A stretch of 64,000 nt of DNA, from contig SPDT01000007.1 of assembly GCA_008477525.1 (NCBI GenBank), positions 1,426,001 through 1,490,000 on the forward strand, in the 5' to 3' direction. The stretch is from Hypomyces perniciosus (lineage: Eukaryota > Ascomycota > Sordariomycetes > Hypocreales > Hypocreaceae). The notes under the pieces are model-generated. The model saw only the letters and a list, made by a program, of their open reading frames with translations, was not told the origin of the DNA and did not search any database. The position numbers and the translations under genes are program-made. Below, in pieces: positions 23,701-35,941 of this stretch (positions within the stretch are counted from its first letter, which is position 1; every line of letters starts with the position of its first letter).

Positions 23701-25270
23701 ACCTTGTACGAAGTACGAGTAAGTACTATGTATTTGGCCACAAAGAATGACAGCACACACCAGACATCAATACTACTAGTCGCCATGAGGCAGCCCTCTG
23801 TGGATAAATGTACAGACTCGCACATATCATATCGTACGAGACCCTGTTCAGATCGCCGAACTACTCTACCCGAGGCTGGGGGCATACGAATGAACCTATG
23901 TATAGCAACTGCTGAATCGTACATATACATGCACACACAGTACATCTAAAAACTCTCCTCGTATTTACTTTGTACATATATACATACATACGTACGTACT
24001 ATCCCTGACTCTCTCGCAGCTTATCACCGTTGCCTGTTCATCCAACTGCGTAACAGCTCCGGACCCGTTTGGGTTGATGTCGTTCGTCCATTGCGTGTAA
24101 GTGCCCACATTGACAACAAGGAGGATCTGCGCTATCACAGACAAAACATGCACAGACAAGGCTGGGGTTCCAAATTCCCCCAATGGCCTTTCCCCCTCCC
24201 CCACGTCCCGCCTATCCTGGTCGATCCGCATACACACCCCTCCACCCTAACACTAAGTGGTAGGTAGTATTAATTCATGCGACCGAGTTGGGAGAACAAC
24301 TATGAAAGGTGCACAAGGTGTGACAGTATTGTAGTGTCATCCTTCCGATTGGTTCAAGCCGACCTTGCCAACCACATTCACTTCGGTGAGAACGGTAGCA
24401 GACGAGACAGTCTGTCACTTGATGGCCTGTCATACGAGTAATTCGTGATAAGTATCTCCTTGTAGTCGCGGTACATTGTGATCAGATAAAACAGAAATGT
24501 GTGTGAATGGACTCAGAAAGGGATTGTATGGGGTAGGAGTAGCAGAGATGATGAGACGAGGTACTCTTGTTGTGATGGAATTATCCATGCATATTTTCCA
24601 CTACGTGATACCCTATGACCTGTGCCTGGTGATGATAATCGCCCATGTCCATGTGAGCTGCCTCAGCAGCTCTCAGCCGTGCATACACATACAAGTAGTA
24701 GTAGTAGTAGTAGTATCCTCACTCGCTTCCAACCCCCCCCCCCCCCCCCCCCCGCAGCTCTCGCCAGGGCCGCGACCATGTTCTCCATGACCCATCCTCC
24801 TTCTTTCATGCTCCTCCATACCCTGGTAAAAACAACTAGTAGATATAAATAAAAAATGATATCGATAAAAAACAACGCTGAAGCATGAGGTCGTATTCCG
24901 TATACCATCGACTCCAATGTCCTCTTCGAAACAGAAACAAGACAGCGAAAAATGAAAAGCGAAGAGAGAAAACAAACTCCGTGACATGTGAACCAATCCA
25001 AAACCAAGTGTCCGTTGCTTTAAAAAAAAGAAAAAAAAAAAAAAAACTCCGCTCCTCTCATCTGGCTGTTTGCACAGCCGTAATATAAAAAAAAAGCGTT
25101 CCTGGTCCTCCCCCAGTCATGACTATTGTGTGACTTTTTTTCTTTTTTTTTTGTCGGTGGTGGGTGGTGTGTGTGCGTGCGTGTTGAGAGCATAAAAATG
25201 TGACTTTTTTCTTTTTTCCCCCCCATTTGTTTGTTTTCCTTGGTATGGCCGTCATCGTCTGATTATCGTA
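20799..25270. other. 4.5-kb gene-poor intergenic region
   Basis: No frame here has family motifs or plausible splicing. It contains several dispersed words (21334, 21549, 21744, 22223, 22561, 23136, 23707), an AGT repeat (24694-24715), a 21-nt C run (24733-24753) and A/T runs at 25020-25230. I see no RNA gene, terminal repeat or transposase remnant. Long non-coding RNA cannot be excluded. Confidence 0.5.
24694..24753. repeat. AGT microsatellite and adjoining 21-nt C run
   Basis: About seven AGT units (24694-24715) are followed, after 17 nt, by 21 consecutive C (24733-24753). The minus strand is therefore a G21 run that could form a quadruplex. It is simple sequence without a gene. Confidence 0.85.
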
Positions 25271-26976
25271 TCACGAGATCCATTGCTGCAAATCTCCAAC
25301 CACCTGATACGTCGGGTTGGCAGAGTGTCCATCACCGCCTTTCTTGTCCCAAGCCCACCGGTCTGAGAAGTCTGCAGGCAGAAGGTCGCGCATCATATCG
25401 GCAATGTAGTCGCCAATCACTGGCAAGAACTTCCAGCCATGGAACGAGCCACCAGTTGCGATATACAAGCCCTCGCAGTGAGGGTGGGGCGTGATTAAGA
25501 AGTCGTGTGTCGGAGTGGAGGCGTCCCTGGACGATCGGTGTAAGTGCAAGTTATTGTAGGTACATGGCATGTTTGTTCCATTGTTGCTGGTGTTCTTGCT
25601 GTGGTCTGTCTGTTCGGAGAGAAGAGACAGGGGGCAAGGGGCAAGGAGCAAACAAACGAGAGGGTTGAGGGAAGCCAACTTACCAGCAGATCCGATACGA
25701 GTCGATGGGGATGTGCTCAACCTCCTTGCCGTAAAGTCCATCCAGGGTCCGTCTCGCACGCTCCTTGAAGAACTCGATAAAGTCTGGGCCGTTCCAGACG
25801 TTGTAGAGCGACCCGTCAGGCGTAACCGACATTCTCTCGCCGGTGGCGGCGAAGTCGACGTAATTGGTGAAGCACATATCGCAGTTAAACTTGATGGTTC
25901 CATCCTGGAGGATTGACATGCCCTCACCTGCAGCAGATGTCTCTCATGTTAGCGACCTGTCTTTTCTCTCTTCCCAATGGGGCAATATGTAATGCCACAT
26001 CCTGGCCGGTGGGGTGCGAACACGTACCTTTCACGTCGGGCAGACAGTTCTTCAGCACCGGAATAGTAGAGAACTTCTCCTTCTGGGCTCCATGCAGCTT
26101 CGCGCAGAAGCTGACAGCCCCCGTCGCCACCAATCGGTCTCCAATGTGGAGTTTCTTGTTCTCCGGGGCGCTCTGGGCCAGCAGAGACCCTGTCCTCGCT
26201 CCTGTGCACATGAGGATCTTGTCCGCGCGCAGCGTCTCCCCGTTGGTGAGCTCGACCCCCATGCACTGGCCGTCGGGACCGAAGGCGAGGCTCCTCATCT
26301 CGCCCTCCACGTACTCAGCGCCCAAGTCCACAGCCGCCTGGATCACGGCCTCGAGCGCCTTGTCTGCCTCCGCATACCCCACTGTGGGGTTGAACAGGAT
26401 CTTCTCCAACTGCCCAAAGTTGGCTGTAGCAAACGCACCGTTCCAGCGTTCCCGCACCTCCTCGACTGGCAGGAATTCCGAGTCATTGGCGATGCCCATG
26501 TCCCTGTAGGATGCCATGCTCTCCTCCCCAAAGTTGGACGGGTCAGCCCTCAGCATGCCGACCTCGTGATAGTGTGGGCTGTATAGCTCGTCCTGGCGCC
26601 ATAGTGGCATGGCCTTCTTGAGCATTTGCATGTACAGCCGGTCAGGGTAGTCATCTCGAACAATCTTGTTGATGTCATGCGAGGCAGCCCGGGGATTGGG
26701 ATAAACCGTAGTGTCGACAATTGTAACTTTTGTGCTTCCTCGCTTGACGAGGCTCAGGGCTGTTGCGGCGCCGAAGTTGCCCGCACCAACGATGACATAC
26801 GAAGTCATCTCTTCATTCTGTACGGAAGAGACAGACGAAACCGGCGATGAAGGCGATAGGGACGGTGACAGCGAGGGTGATGGCGAAGAGGTTGGCGTTG
26901 ACGACTGTGATCTGGACGCTGTGATGACATGCATGTTGGTGGTGTTCAGCACGGAAGGGTGCTCTGTTGACGACAT
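25271..26976 (-). CDS. FAD-dependent amine oxidase (sarcosine / fructosyl amino acid oxidase family)
   Basis: Exons 26976-26028, 25927-25684 and 25526-25271 give 482 aa. The Rossmann motif VIVGAGNFGAATAL is at ~61-74, followed by MLRADPSNFG and VGYAEADKALEAVIQAA. Later blocks resemble the monomeric sarcosine / fructosyl amine oxidase family: ADKILMCTGARTGSL, RICWDASTPTHDFLI and CEGLYIATGGSFHGWKFLP. The Cys in RICWD aligns with the Cys that covalently holds FAD in these enzymes. The likely reaction is oxidation of a secondary amine or Amadori product with release of H2O2; the substrate is unknown. The C-terminus (QQWIS) lacks an obvious peroxisomal SKL. Residues ~21-52 are an SPSPSLSPSLSP low-complexity run; a start at M57 (26808, MTSYVIVGAGNFG) is a good alternative. 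Confidence 0.85.
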
Positions 26977-29900
26977 GGCTTATATGACGTGATGGATATA
27001 GATAGATGGTAGGGGCGTGATGGAAGAGATCAACAAGATACAGAGAGAGGGTCTTTAAGTATCTAAAAGATGCAAGCGGTCTTTGGAATGGGATATGATT
27101 CCGAGTCAGAGGCTACGGGCTCGGAGACGGGTGAGAGTGGAACTTTATACTACTTGAGCTTCCTTAGGTCGTCCCAAATCGGAAAACTTGGGGGAGAAAA
27201 AGGCCCCCCGACGTCAGAGCGAACGAGAAAAAATATCCCTCCTACGAAACAGCCAGGAACAGGAACGCAGCCAGTCACCTCGCATCGTCGTGGAGCCGGA
27301 GCCGGGTCAGGCCAGGCGGCGTCAGTGGTCAGAAGAGAACATGGGAGTGAGTCGGTCGACTTGACGTGTCAGGGCCAAGGACCTGTCTCATCCAGGAAAA
27401 GGGGATTTCCTCGCACCCCTGTGGTGTGGTGGGGAAAGGCCTCTGGCATTGTTAGGAGCGAGGAGTGAGGAGGGGTGAGAAAGGCAAAAATCGGAGAGAT
27501 TTCGAAAGAGAAAAGAAGAATATACTCCGCGCGGATGTGTGTGTGAGAGTGTGTGGTGTCTGCCGGCGTGCGATGGAGAGAAGAGGTCCGGACAGAAGGG
27601 ATCAACCCGGCTTCGGCTGAAGGAAGTGGGACAAAAGGGTAAAAGTTACGCACGGCTGGTAACACATCAAGAGAGCTATAGGCCTAGCAGGAGAAAAGAG
27701 GCCAAACCGATGCAAAACGACGAGCTTCGTATGGCAAAGATGCGAGCTGGGCTGCGCTAGGAAAAAGGAAGGGGATCGAAAAATAACCCTAATAAAAAGT
27801 CGCATGTACGAAGTATGTACTTGGATGCGCAGTGCATTCATTACTGACCAGTACTTTGTATATACTACTACTAGTACAAGCAAACTACGCAGTACTACGG
27901 GGTACTAGTAGTACTACTCCTACAAAGTACACTACGCAGATAGTCAGGCCGGAAACACGAAGCAGACGGCACTGCTATTAGTCTACGAGTACGGAGTAGC
28001 TGCGATAGCTATACTTGGACGTGCTAAATTAAGAGGCAAACGACTAGAAGACTGACGGACATCCGCCTGTTGCATTTGTCAGTGCTGATGCCACCGGCTT
28101 TAATCGAAGTCGTCTCGCGCGATTGCTATTTGTTGGTGCGACCTTACTCGCGTTGCTCCTTTGTGTTCTCTCTTCTCGCTTTGCTGGTTTACCCCCCCTC
28201 CCCCCCCTCCTCTCGTCTCCTCTCGTCTCCTCTCTTGTTTTCCTAGGTTGACGTCTGTGTCCTGTCAGTTCCTCGGCGGTTCTCTCTTGTCCTCCCCCTT
28301 CCGTCCATCCTTGAGGGGGGCGTTTGTTTATTTGTCTGCCTGCATACATACTCGTACATACATATGATCGGCAGACAAAACATGCTGGTAATATTGCCTA
28401 CAGCTTGCATGAGACGTGACGCATTTCATGTACGATGAGTCCGTCCGTAAGACATGAGACGAGATGGTGGCGCAGAGTCTCGAAGGCGAAGCCGCCGCTT
28501 GACGAAAAGAAGCAAACCAACGAGGAGGAGCCCGCCCCCCTTCTGCAGTTTGCTGCTCAAAAGGCGAAGCCGCTGTGCGGTACCTGAGATGCAGGACAGG
28601 GTTGTGCAAAGGGGCGCCACCCAAATTTAGCGCCGCCTCTTTTGCCTCTTGGAGGCCAAGAATCCTAAGCCATCGCTTGGGATTGGCTCCCATTCACTCT
28701 GCCTATGAACCCCGGACGGAGTATTACTACGACTATGACCACCAACGACTAAGCTGGGCTCTGCTTTTGGCGGAAAGCTCCGAGCGACTCTTGGCTTTAT
28801 CAAATAAGGAGAGACGGTGGCGGGTTCCGGCAGAGAGATCGAGATGGAGACTCGGTGGGACCCCTGTCCTCTCTTGTCTCTCCCCTCTCGTCTCCCTCTT
28901 TAACTCCATTGCTGTGCTTTAGGGCCGCACCGTCTCGAAACCACGTGCAGCGCTATCTTGCAAGTCGCCGAACTCATGGTGAGAATCGCGAGGCCGTGAG
29001 AGCGTCATGTGTTGGGGAACAAGGCGGTGAGTGTCCTCGTATGAGTGGTATGAGTGTGCGGCTATCAAGAGATGGTTCCCCGGTCGTCTGCCCGTCCAAC
29101 ACGAAGATCGCCGAGGGGGGGAAGAGGATGGGAGATAAGCCCCGATTCTTCAGAATCCGAGCCGGGATTTGCATCAGAGTCGAACAAAAGGATTACCGAG
29201 GGCGTCGGTGTTGAGACCTTGAGGCTCCGTTGTGGGTTTGACGACGCCGCCATTCCACCGCATCGGGTGCCCAATCAAACAGTGGCACCATGACTTTCGA
29301 TCTCGGTCCTGCAACGTGACGCCATACCTCTGTGTCGGGAGCGGCCCAAAGGACTGGTCATGACATACCTATTAGGCTTACCACTTGCAGGGCCGTTGCT
29401 CTGTGTGGGCTGTAAAATGTCCTGTTGGCTGGCTGGCTTCGACGACTAGTCCGCCGTTCGGAGCACACAGCTGGCGCTGACAGGCTTCTCCTCAATTTCA
29501 TCCCAACAAATAGGCATAACATACCACGTGGTCACTCTGTCTCGGTCCAGACTGTCGGTAAGGAGATTGGCATCCCGTCCTCTGCCATCCATCATCCTCT
29601 TTCCCCCCTTTCTTTGTCCTCAATCTTTCAACTTGGCTATATCATATCAGGGTGTCCCCCCTCATCACTCATGACGAGGACCATGGCAAGTGTCTCGAGT
29701 CCCTCCCTCGATCGACACTGTCTCGTCCTCAGCCGACGAGAGAAATACCCGAGGTGACACAGGGACTGCCATTAGCCGATACAAGCACCCATCTATCTTC
29801 AACTCCCGAATCATGTTTCTGCGAGTCATCGAGGATCGAGGATCGAGGATCAGGGTGGGATGGGCTGGTCCCAAGGACCTGGTTTCCGGAGCTTGATCTC

Positions 29901-31959
29901 CTGAGCAACAAGCCCTCCGTGTGGAACGGCAAACCTGTGAGATTCTACAACCGCAGGCCCCTGATTTGCACCCCGCCTTTCCTATCGTGGGGAGGGCTTC
30001 ATGCCAATCGTTTCCTCCCTAGAGCGCCGTCCTCCGTGGGACGAGAGTGCTGAGGGGGCCTGTCTGGGGTAGCAGTCGCTTCGGCGTTGTGCATAACAGA
30101 GCTGAATGTTTGGGCTAATGCAATGCAAGCAAGGTATTCTTTGCTGCAGTATGCGGTCCTGCGATATATCGCCTCTTGACGCGCGCTGCCGCGTGATGCT
30201 GGCGTAGAGAGAGCTGAGTTGACAGGACAAGGGACCCGGGCTTCTCCGTAACGTACTACTAATCCGTAACCCATACCGATCCCTACTACTTCGTAGGTGG
30301 GCAGCGATCGTCATGTGGAGGGACACGTGCGCCCTATCAGAGCCACTGTGCCCCCACGCGATCTGACACTTAATAAACATAAAAAGAGGTTGACCCGAAG
30401 ACCCGATAAAAGTCGGCCGTGGCCCAAACAAAATGATGCAGGCGGCTGTAATGCCCACCTATGCAGCCTGTCTGTTTTGGCACGAAGATGTACTGTACAT
30501 GCTGTCTCCGGCCTGTCCTCCGTGCCCGAACCCACAGCCCGGGTGATATTGGAATTGTCTCATGTCCTTGGATGCGCTTAGACACGCGTAGACAGGCCTG
30601 GATAGTTTTAATCTGTCCATAGCATCCATTGTATGCGTGGCCTGTGGAGACAGTTCTCCCCATTTGCTGGATAGGGCTGCTGAAATGGGTATCGGTGAAT
30701 GCTCTGTAAAGTACGGAGCATGAACTTATGTATGGTAGCCCACATGCTACTCTCACCGGTGAGGACCTATCAACCAGGGTGTAAGACCGCATGACCAACC
30801 TGAATGCGGCCAAAGATAAAGGAAGAGCCTATGTATGTATGATTTACGAGCATTGACTCGTACGAGCGCAGAGGAGTCGGCTGAAAGATACATACCATGT
30901 AGTTTGTACCAATAGTACAGACAATAGTAGGTTGTTGGTTGTTTCGTATCAGAGACGACTACTACTACTACTTACTACTACTACTACTACTGAGTACGGA
31001 GTACGAGTACGCGCAGTGGAGCATCTTCGGTCTTAGCAAATCTCAACAAACCACCAGCCAGCCAGCCAGACTAATAAGATCCATTCCGTATTACTCCTTT
31101 GATTGCTTCTGTCACTGGTAGAAAACAAAAGTGTCCACAGTATGTCACCGAATCCCATTTCGTTCATGCTTCCGAAACACAGAAATCAGGCTTTCCTCCT
31201 TCGACCGACCCCCCTCCCCCTAGATATCACACACCCAAACTTTTTTTATATCTCGCCCGAAAGTTTTCGGCTGTCTGCTCCCATGCAATCATATGTATAC
31301 ATACATTCAATACCATTTTGTTTGCTCAGCCCTCTGGAATTGGAAGTGTGTGTGTGTGTTACAGCTGGCGCCATCCTTGTGGGGGCCCCTTCCGACTAAT
31401 TAAACAAGCCCTTTTGTGTTTTTGATCTGCGCCTGTTGTTTCGATGCTGTTTGTTGTTGATGCCGCTGCCACCGGTCTGATAGGCCGCTATCGCGAGGGA
31501 TGCAAATAAAGGCAATCTGAACCTCGCGCGGGTGGCGTGCGTGGCTTCTACAGGTACCGTGACATCGCAAGCTGACGGACCTGCGACGGCGCCGAGGCCA
31601 GAACCTCGGACTCGGGGCGAGCCGCAAGACTTTCCTGCTCACACCCCCAAACTCCCTTCTCCTTACTTGCTACTTTTGTTTCCTTGGTTTGTATGTTTGC
31701 TGCTTTCTCCATTATCATCGTCGTCATCATCATGATCCTCTCAACACAAGACATCGGGCTGGCGGCCAGGCTCTGGCCAGGCTCAGCCAATTATGATCAA
31801 CACATGCCCGTTCCCTTGATATCATTCCCTGCTCCCTGCTCCCTCGACCCCTCACTCTCTGTTTCTTGTTGTTCTTGTGGGGTGGGTTTTTGGGACATAC
31901 ATACATACATACATGCCCAACGTGGGGCCTATCAACCAGCCGTCAGATCCTCATTCATT
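26977..31959. other. 5-kb gene-poor intergenic region
   Basis: No coding region is supported. It contains dispersed words at 27807, 27990, 30287 and 30995, many GTACTA-type stretches (27860-27930, 30950-31010), CCCTCC pyrimidine tracts (28180-28230), and ACAT repeats (31895-31914). Its left end must include the promoter of the FAD oxidase gene. Confidence 0.5.
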
Positions 31960-33112
31960 TCATGTGAGGTAATGCTTGACGGTGGCTTTGTGCCTTTCTA
32001 ATCCATCGCGGCGCGCGAACCTTCGCTTCTTGGGAGGGTTTGGGCATCCTGGGAGCTCACACCGCCAAGGCTTGCGGTGCTTGTTACAGTGTTGCCTATC
32101 CATACGAATTAGCAACATGCTAGGGGGAGATGGCGTATTTCCTCTTGCAACCGTCGGTAAGCCCTATCGAAATAGGTCTGACCGCAATGGCACAGGACAC
32201 GAGGGCGGGAGGGGCATCTACTTGTACATACGCGAAGGATGAGTTGCGGTCGAAGAGCACTAGATTGCCGTCTTTATCGACCCCTCCTTTGTCGCAACGA
32301 TGCCCTTTAGGGCAATAGTAAGTTCCTTTACCTCGTTGCCTTAGAGCTTCCATATCGATACTGGCGAACTTTTCCTCATCATCATCATCGTCTGAGTCGT
32401 CCGACCCCGAGGCATCTCCTCCTCCGCGCGGCGCGCTGGGGTTATCGGGAAGTAGCTTGCGAGTCTTTGGAACTCGCGACTCTCCATCACCCGTCCCTGA
32501 CATGGACTGTGACGCTGATGAAACCTCATAGTAAGGAGACATTGATGACGCCGGCATGACCGGCGACGAGCTCATCATAACAGCCGGAGCTTCTGATGAT
32601 TCCCAGATGGTTTGGACTTCACGGGAGAATAGTGCCGTCAAGTCTCGGATTTTGCTACACACCAGGTTGACGATTAGTCAGCACATTTAAATCTTCGGTT
32701 CATGTCATGGCCACCACACCACTGCCATTTGAGAAGGTTATTCATACCGAAGGCGACCAAGGGTGACGTCGAGGGCAGCAACTGCAGACAGATCTGAGAG
32801 CCCAGTGCTTGATCGGGACTTTTCGTGGACTTCCAGGGTGGCACGAGTAATGTGCTGCCCTTTCAAGAGGCTCTCAGTGAGCTGAGCCCATAGCATTGCG
32901 GTTCGAGTCAGGTAATCGCCCATTTCATTCACTAGAGCGCTTGCATCAGGTGAAGAAGTGCCCTGTGGTGGTGATGGCGGCGCATCTGAGGTCATCTGAA
33001 CGTCGTGAGAAGCGAGCTCGAGATGCTGGCGGATGAGGGTCTCGAGACAGGGCGTGGCCGGCGGCGTGGCGAGGCCAGACTCGAAAAGATGTGAAGCGGT
33101 GGACATCGGCAT
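31960..33112 (-). CDS. fungal C2H2-type zinc-finger protein
   Basis: Exons 33112-32748, 32654-32232 and 32095-31960 give 307 aa. The N-terminal region (~20-120) is helical and fungus-specific (LETLIRQHLELASHDVQ, YLTRTAMLWAQLTESLLKG, AVAALDVTLGRLRKIRDLT). An acidic/Ser linker (SGSDDSDDDDDEEKF) leads to the zinc part: YYCPKGHRCDKGG ... RNSSF, then (exon 3) QHCNKHRKPWRCELPGC and RRFARRDGLERHKATVKH. That gives two finger units with unusually long spacing between the Cys and His pairs. It is probably a nuclear DNA-binding regulator; the target is unknown. Upstream in-frame ATG at 33190 is possible, but the extra residues (YSPVQYSPV) come from a tandem GGACT repeat and look like leader. The last exon is short and easily missed because the second exon reads through into its intron. 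Confidence 0.72.
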
Positions 33113-35941
33113 AATGGACGGAACTGGACTGTACTGGACTGGACTGTACTGTACGTATTCACGGGGAACTCTGGTGAGGAATCGTAGCACCTCAGAGGTT
33201 CTTCCTCGCCGGCCTTCACGTTGACTGGATTAAGGCAAAGATCAATGCGTCGTATAGTATGCGCGGATGATTGCTCTGCCTCTGTAGACCCCAGACTCGA
33301 GCTGTCGTGCTGACGACCACGTTGAGATGCTCGCCTGAGAGGAAGCTCACAGCTCACCCACGGACCGCCCCGCACACTCACTTGGCCTTGTAAAATGCAA
33401 CGGTTCCGTTTCAGCGTCCAGGGACTGGTTTGGTGGGCCACCGCTAGGGCGATAGCCGCCCGCCGTTTGTACTGCAAGGCTGGCGGGAAGGGATAGGCCA
33501 AAGCGAGCCAACAAGGTCCTGCGCCGCGGCGTGCGCAGAGGAGCTGGCTGGTGCGGTTCTGTTCTGGGGCCTGCGCTGGACGAGAAGCTTGCTTGCTGGT
33601 CTGTTTAGTGAACACTCCCAAGTCCCACTCCCGCCGATGTGAGGGATGCCGAAAGTTGAAATGGCGAGATGAATAATCAGAAATATGGGTATTCGCTGTA
33701 TTCCGAGTCTTGCACGGCCTTGTGTCTGGGGGCGTGGGAAGGGGTGGGAGGACAAGGGCGCTGATTCGGTCGATTTTCCAGCTGGTCGCACACAAACTGC
33801 GGCGGCGCACGGAGGAAAAAAGAAGACATAAAGACCACCTTCGCCCCCAGCTCGTCCTACCCAAACCGCAGACAGACAGAGAGAGTCGGGATCTAGAAGT
33901 GCTGGCGATGCTGGCCGCTATGGACGCTTCTTCCTTATGAGGCCTTGTGCAGGTCAACAGACTGCTCGTACAAGATGGATGCCGCGGCCTCAAAGGCTGC
34001 AGGTTGGCGAGCCTGCTATTAGCTACCTACCTAGTAGTACTACTCGTGAGCAGCGCTATACTAATGGATACTTCGTACCGCGAGGGCGGGAAGAGACAAC
34101 AAGGCTACGGCCGGCGCTAATGTACCCTGAGAGCACCCTACGCCGTACAGGGACACGCGCGGCATCCTAGTCACACCGGTATGTGATGCCGAGCCATCTC
34201 AGCGCAGATAGAGAGCGAGCCTCAGCGAAGCGGCTATCGGATTGGTCAGTGGCCGATCATCTGAGATGGTGGCCGCGGTCCGAGATAGGTTGAGGAGGGA
34301 CAGCTCCCAGGGATCGGGGCGTCCCTGGCCTAGTTCGGTGCAGCTTCAAGCAAGGGCAGCTGGGATTTACCCTACAATGCGCTCGAATCATAAATGGGGG
34401 CTAGCTGGAAAAAGCACCGTTTCGTGGGACCCGCGTCGCCCAATGTGTGCCCCAACGTGCCCCAGGATACTGCAAAGGTGCCCCAAAGGCGTCCCAATGG
34501 CGTCTCAACCCTAGCTCCGATTGATGACGACCCGTCCAGGGCAGGCCCATCGCGAGCTGCTGAGTGACTGGAGTCTGCCATGGCACCGGAAGCGTGGTGT
34601 GAAAGGCGCTGATTTGGTGCGCTTCGCCGATGAATGTACTGTACTTGGGGCGGAATAAAAGTAATTATGGCGTTCCCCAGGCCTCTTTTTCTAGCCATAG
34701 TCCATGGTCCTCCCATGCTCTTCCCACCCTCTTCCCCAAACGCATCTAACCGTAATATGAAAGAGGCAGGGCCGTGGGGGAGAAATTGATAGAGCCGACG
34801 TCCGGCCTCCCTGTCTCACCCGTAGGTAGATCCAATACATAAAGGAATGGAAGACATGGCCGAGTGGCCAGAGCAAAGCCCAGGGGTACCGACGTTTGGC
34901 CACTTTAATGCAGCGACTCTCCCGAGTCTCCCCCAGCAAGACGGCATCGTCAAGCGTGAGAGTGAGTGTTGCCTGTTCTCCGTCTCCCCGTCTCCCTCCG
35001 AAGCCCTTTATTTCTCCTCTCTCTCCCCTCACGAGAGAAACAACCGCCCACCCCTGGCTCTTGTTCTCTCCTCTCTCCTCACTGCTGCTGATCTGGCTGG
35101 TCAGATCAGCTCCACGTCTGGCTGGCTGGTCAACCCAAATTGTTTTCTCGTCGTCTCGCATCTTCTTCTCTCCTTCGCCCCTGCAATCCCAAACAAGCGC
35201 CAGCCTGGTCCCCCCCCTCTCTCCGCCAATCCTCCACTCCATCCCATCTTGGAAATTTGGCTTTGACACGAACCAGTCTGTTGGTACCCAAGCTATCAGA
35301 TCTCTGTTACCAGTCATCTCGTTAGCCTGGGTTCAGCCGGGCGCACATCGCACCACGCCCTGAGCTTCCACTTGCCTGCCCAACAACCAACAGCGCCTTA
35401 CTGCTTGCTGGTACTGCAAACGGCAGCGGCCTTACTCAGCTGCCGCCTCCCGACCTTGCCCTACTTGCCCTGAGGCCCAAGCCCTTACAGCTGGCATTTT
35501 TTGCCCAGTGCTCAGTGGTGGAGGCCATCCCTAACGCTGCTCGCTCGCCACGCATCGCCCACAGACACGTCCGAGGTTCATCCTGCTCACTTCTCATACG
35601 TAAGCTGCTTGCCCCTATGCTTAGGGGGTGGTCGGTGCTCAACCTAGTGCTGGAGGTTCCGAGGCCACCTGGAACAGGCTGGGGTTGGCGGGCAGTAGCT
35701 GCCAGATACCTGTCAGGCAACACCTAAGGCGGTGATTCTGTCACTTTGTTGCTGCTGCCAGAAGAGGGTGTACCCCACTCGCTGTCCACTGAGCCACGAC
35801 AGCCGGGACAGACGCTGGGTCCCATTGTTCGTCACGACGCGGCGGCGTCGAAGCCTTTTCTGCTCCAAACCACGCGACACTGGATTGACTTCGCCTCGAA
35901 ACAAGCAGGCGCCCCGGAGCGCGTCGTGAGTCGTTGCACAG
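33113..35941. other. intergenic region between divergent regulator genes
   Basis: A 2.8-kb divergent space between the C2H2 gene and the Fungal_trans_2 gene. It holds one dispersed word (34069-34077), a CTGGACTGGACTGTACTGTAC stretch near 33125-33155, GCCCCA-rich repeats at 34440-34490 and pyrimidine-rich tracts at 34970-35240. A 208-codon minus-strand frame at 34691-35317 is the reverse of these tracts and is not believed. No RNA gene is supported. Confidence 0.45.

Noticed and set aside
20799..25270. Transposon remnant in the gene-poor space
   Set aside because: No terminal repeats, target duplications, or transposase or reverse transcriptase motifs could be found by eye.
26014..26586. Plus-strand ORFs over the FAD oxidase gene (up to 198 codons)
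   Set aside because: Antisense shadows of GC-rich coding sequence.
32992..33993. 333-codon minus-strand ORF upstream of the C2H2 gene
   Set aside because: Ser/Arg/Pro-rich, overlaps the C2H2 first exon in another frame, and has no motif or consistent codon use.
34857..34867. TGGCCGAGTGG, a tRNA-Leu/Ser A-box match
   Set aside because: No B-box or T-arm in the next 100 nt, and no acceptor stem.
34691..35317. 208-codon minus-strand ORF
   Set aside because: It is the reverse of CT-rich tracts, giving Gly/Arg/Glu-rich low-complexity protein without any family motif.
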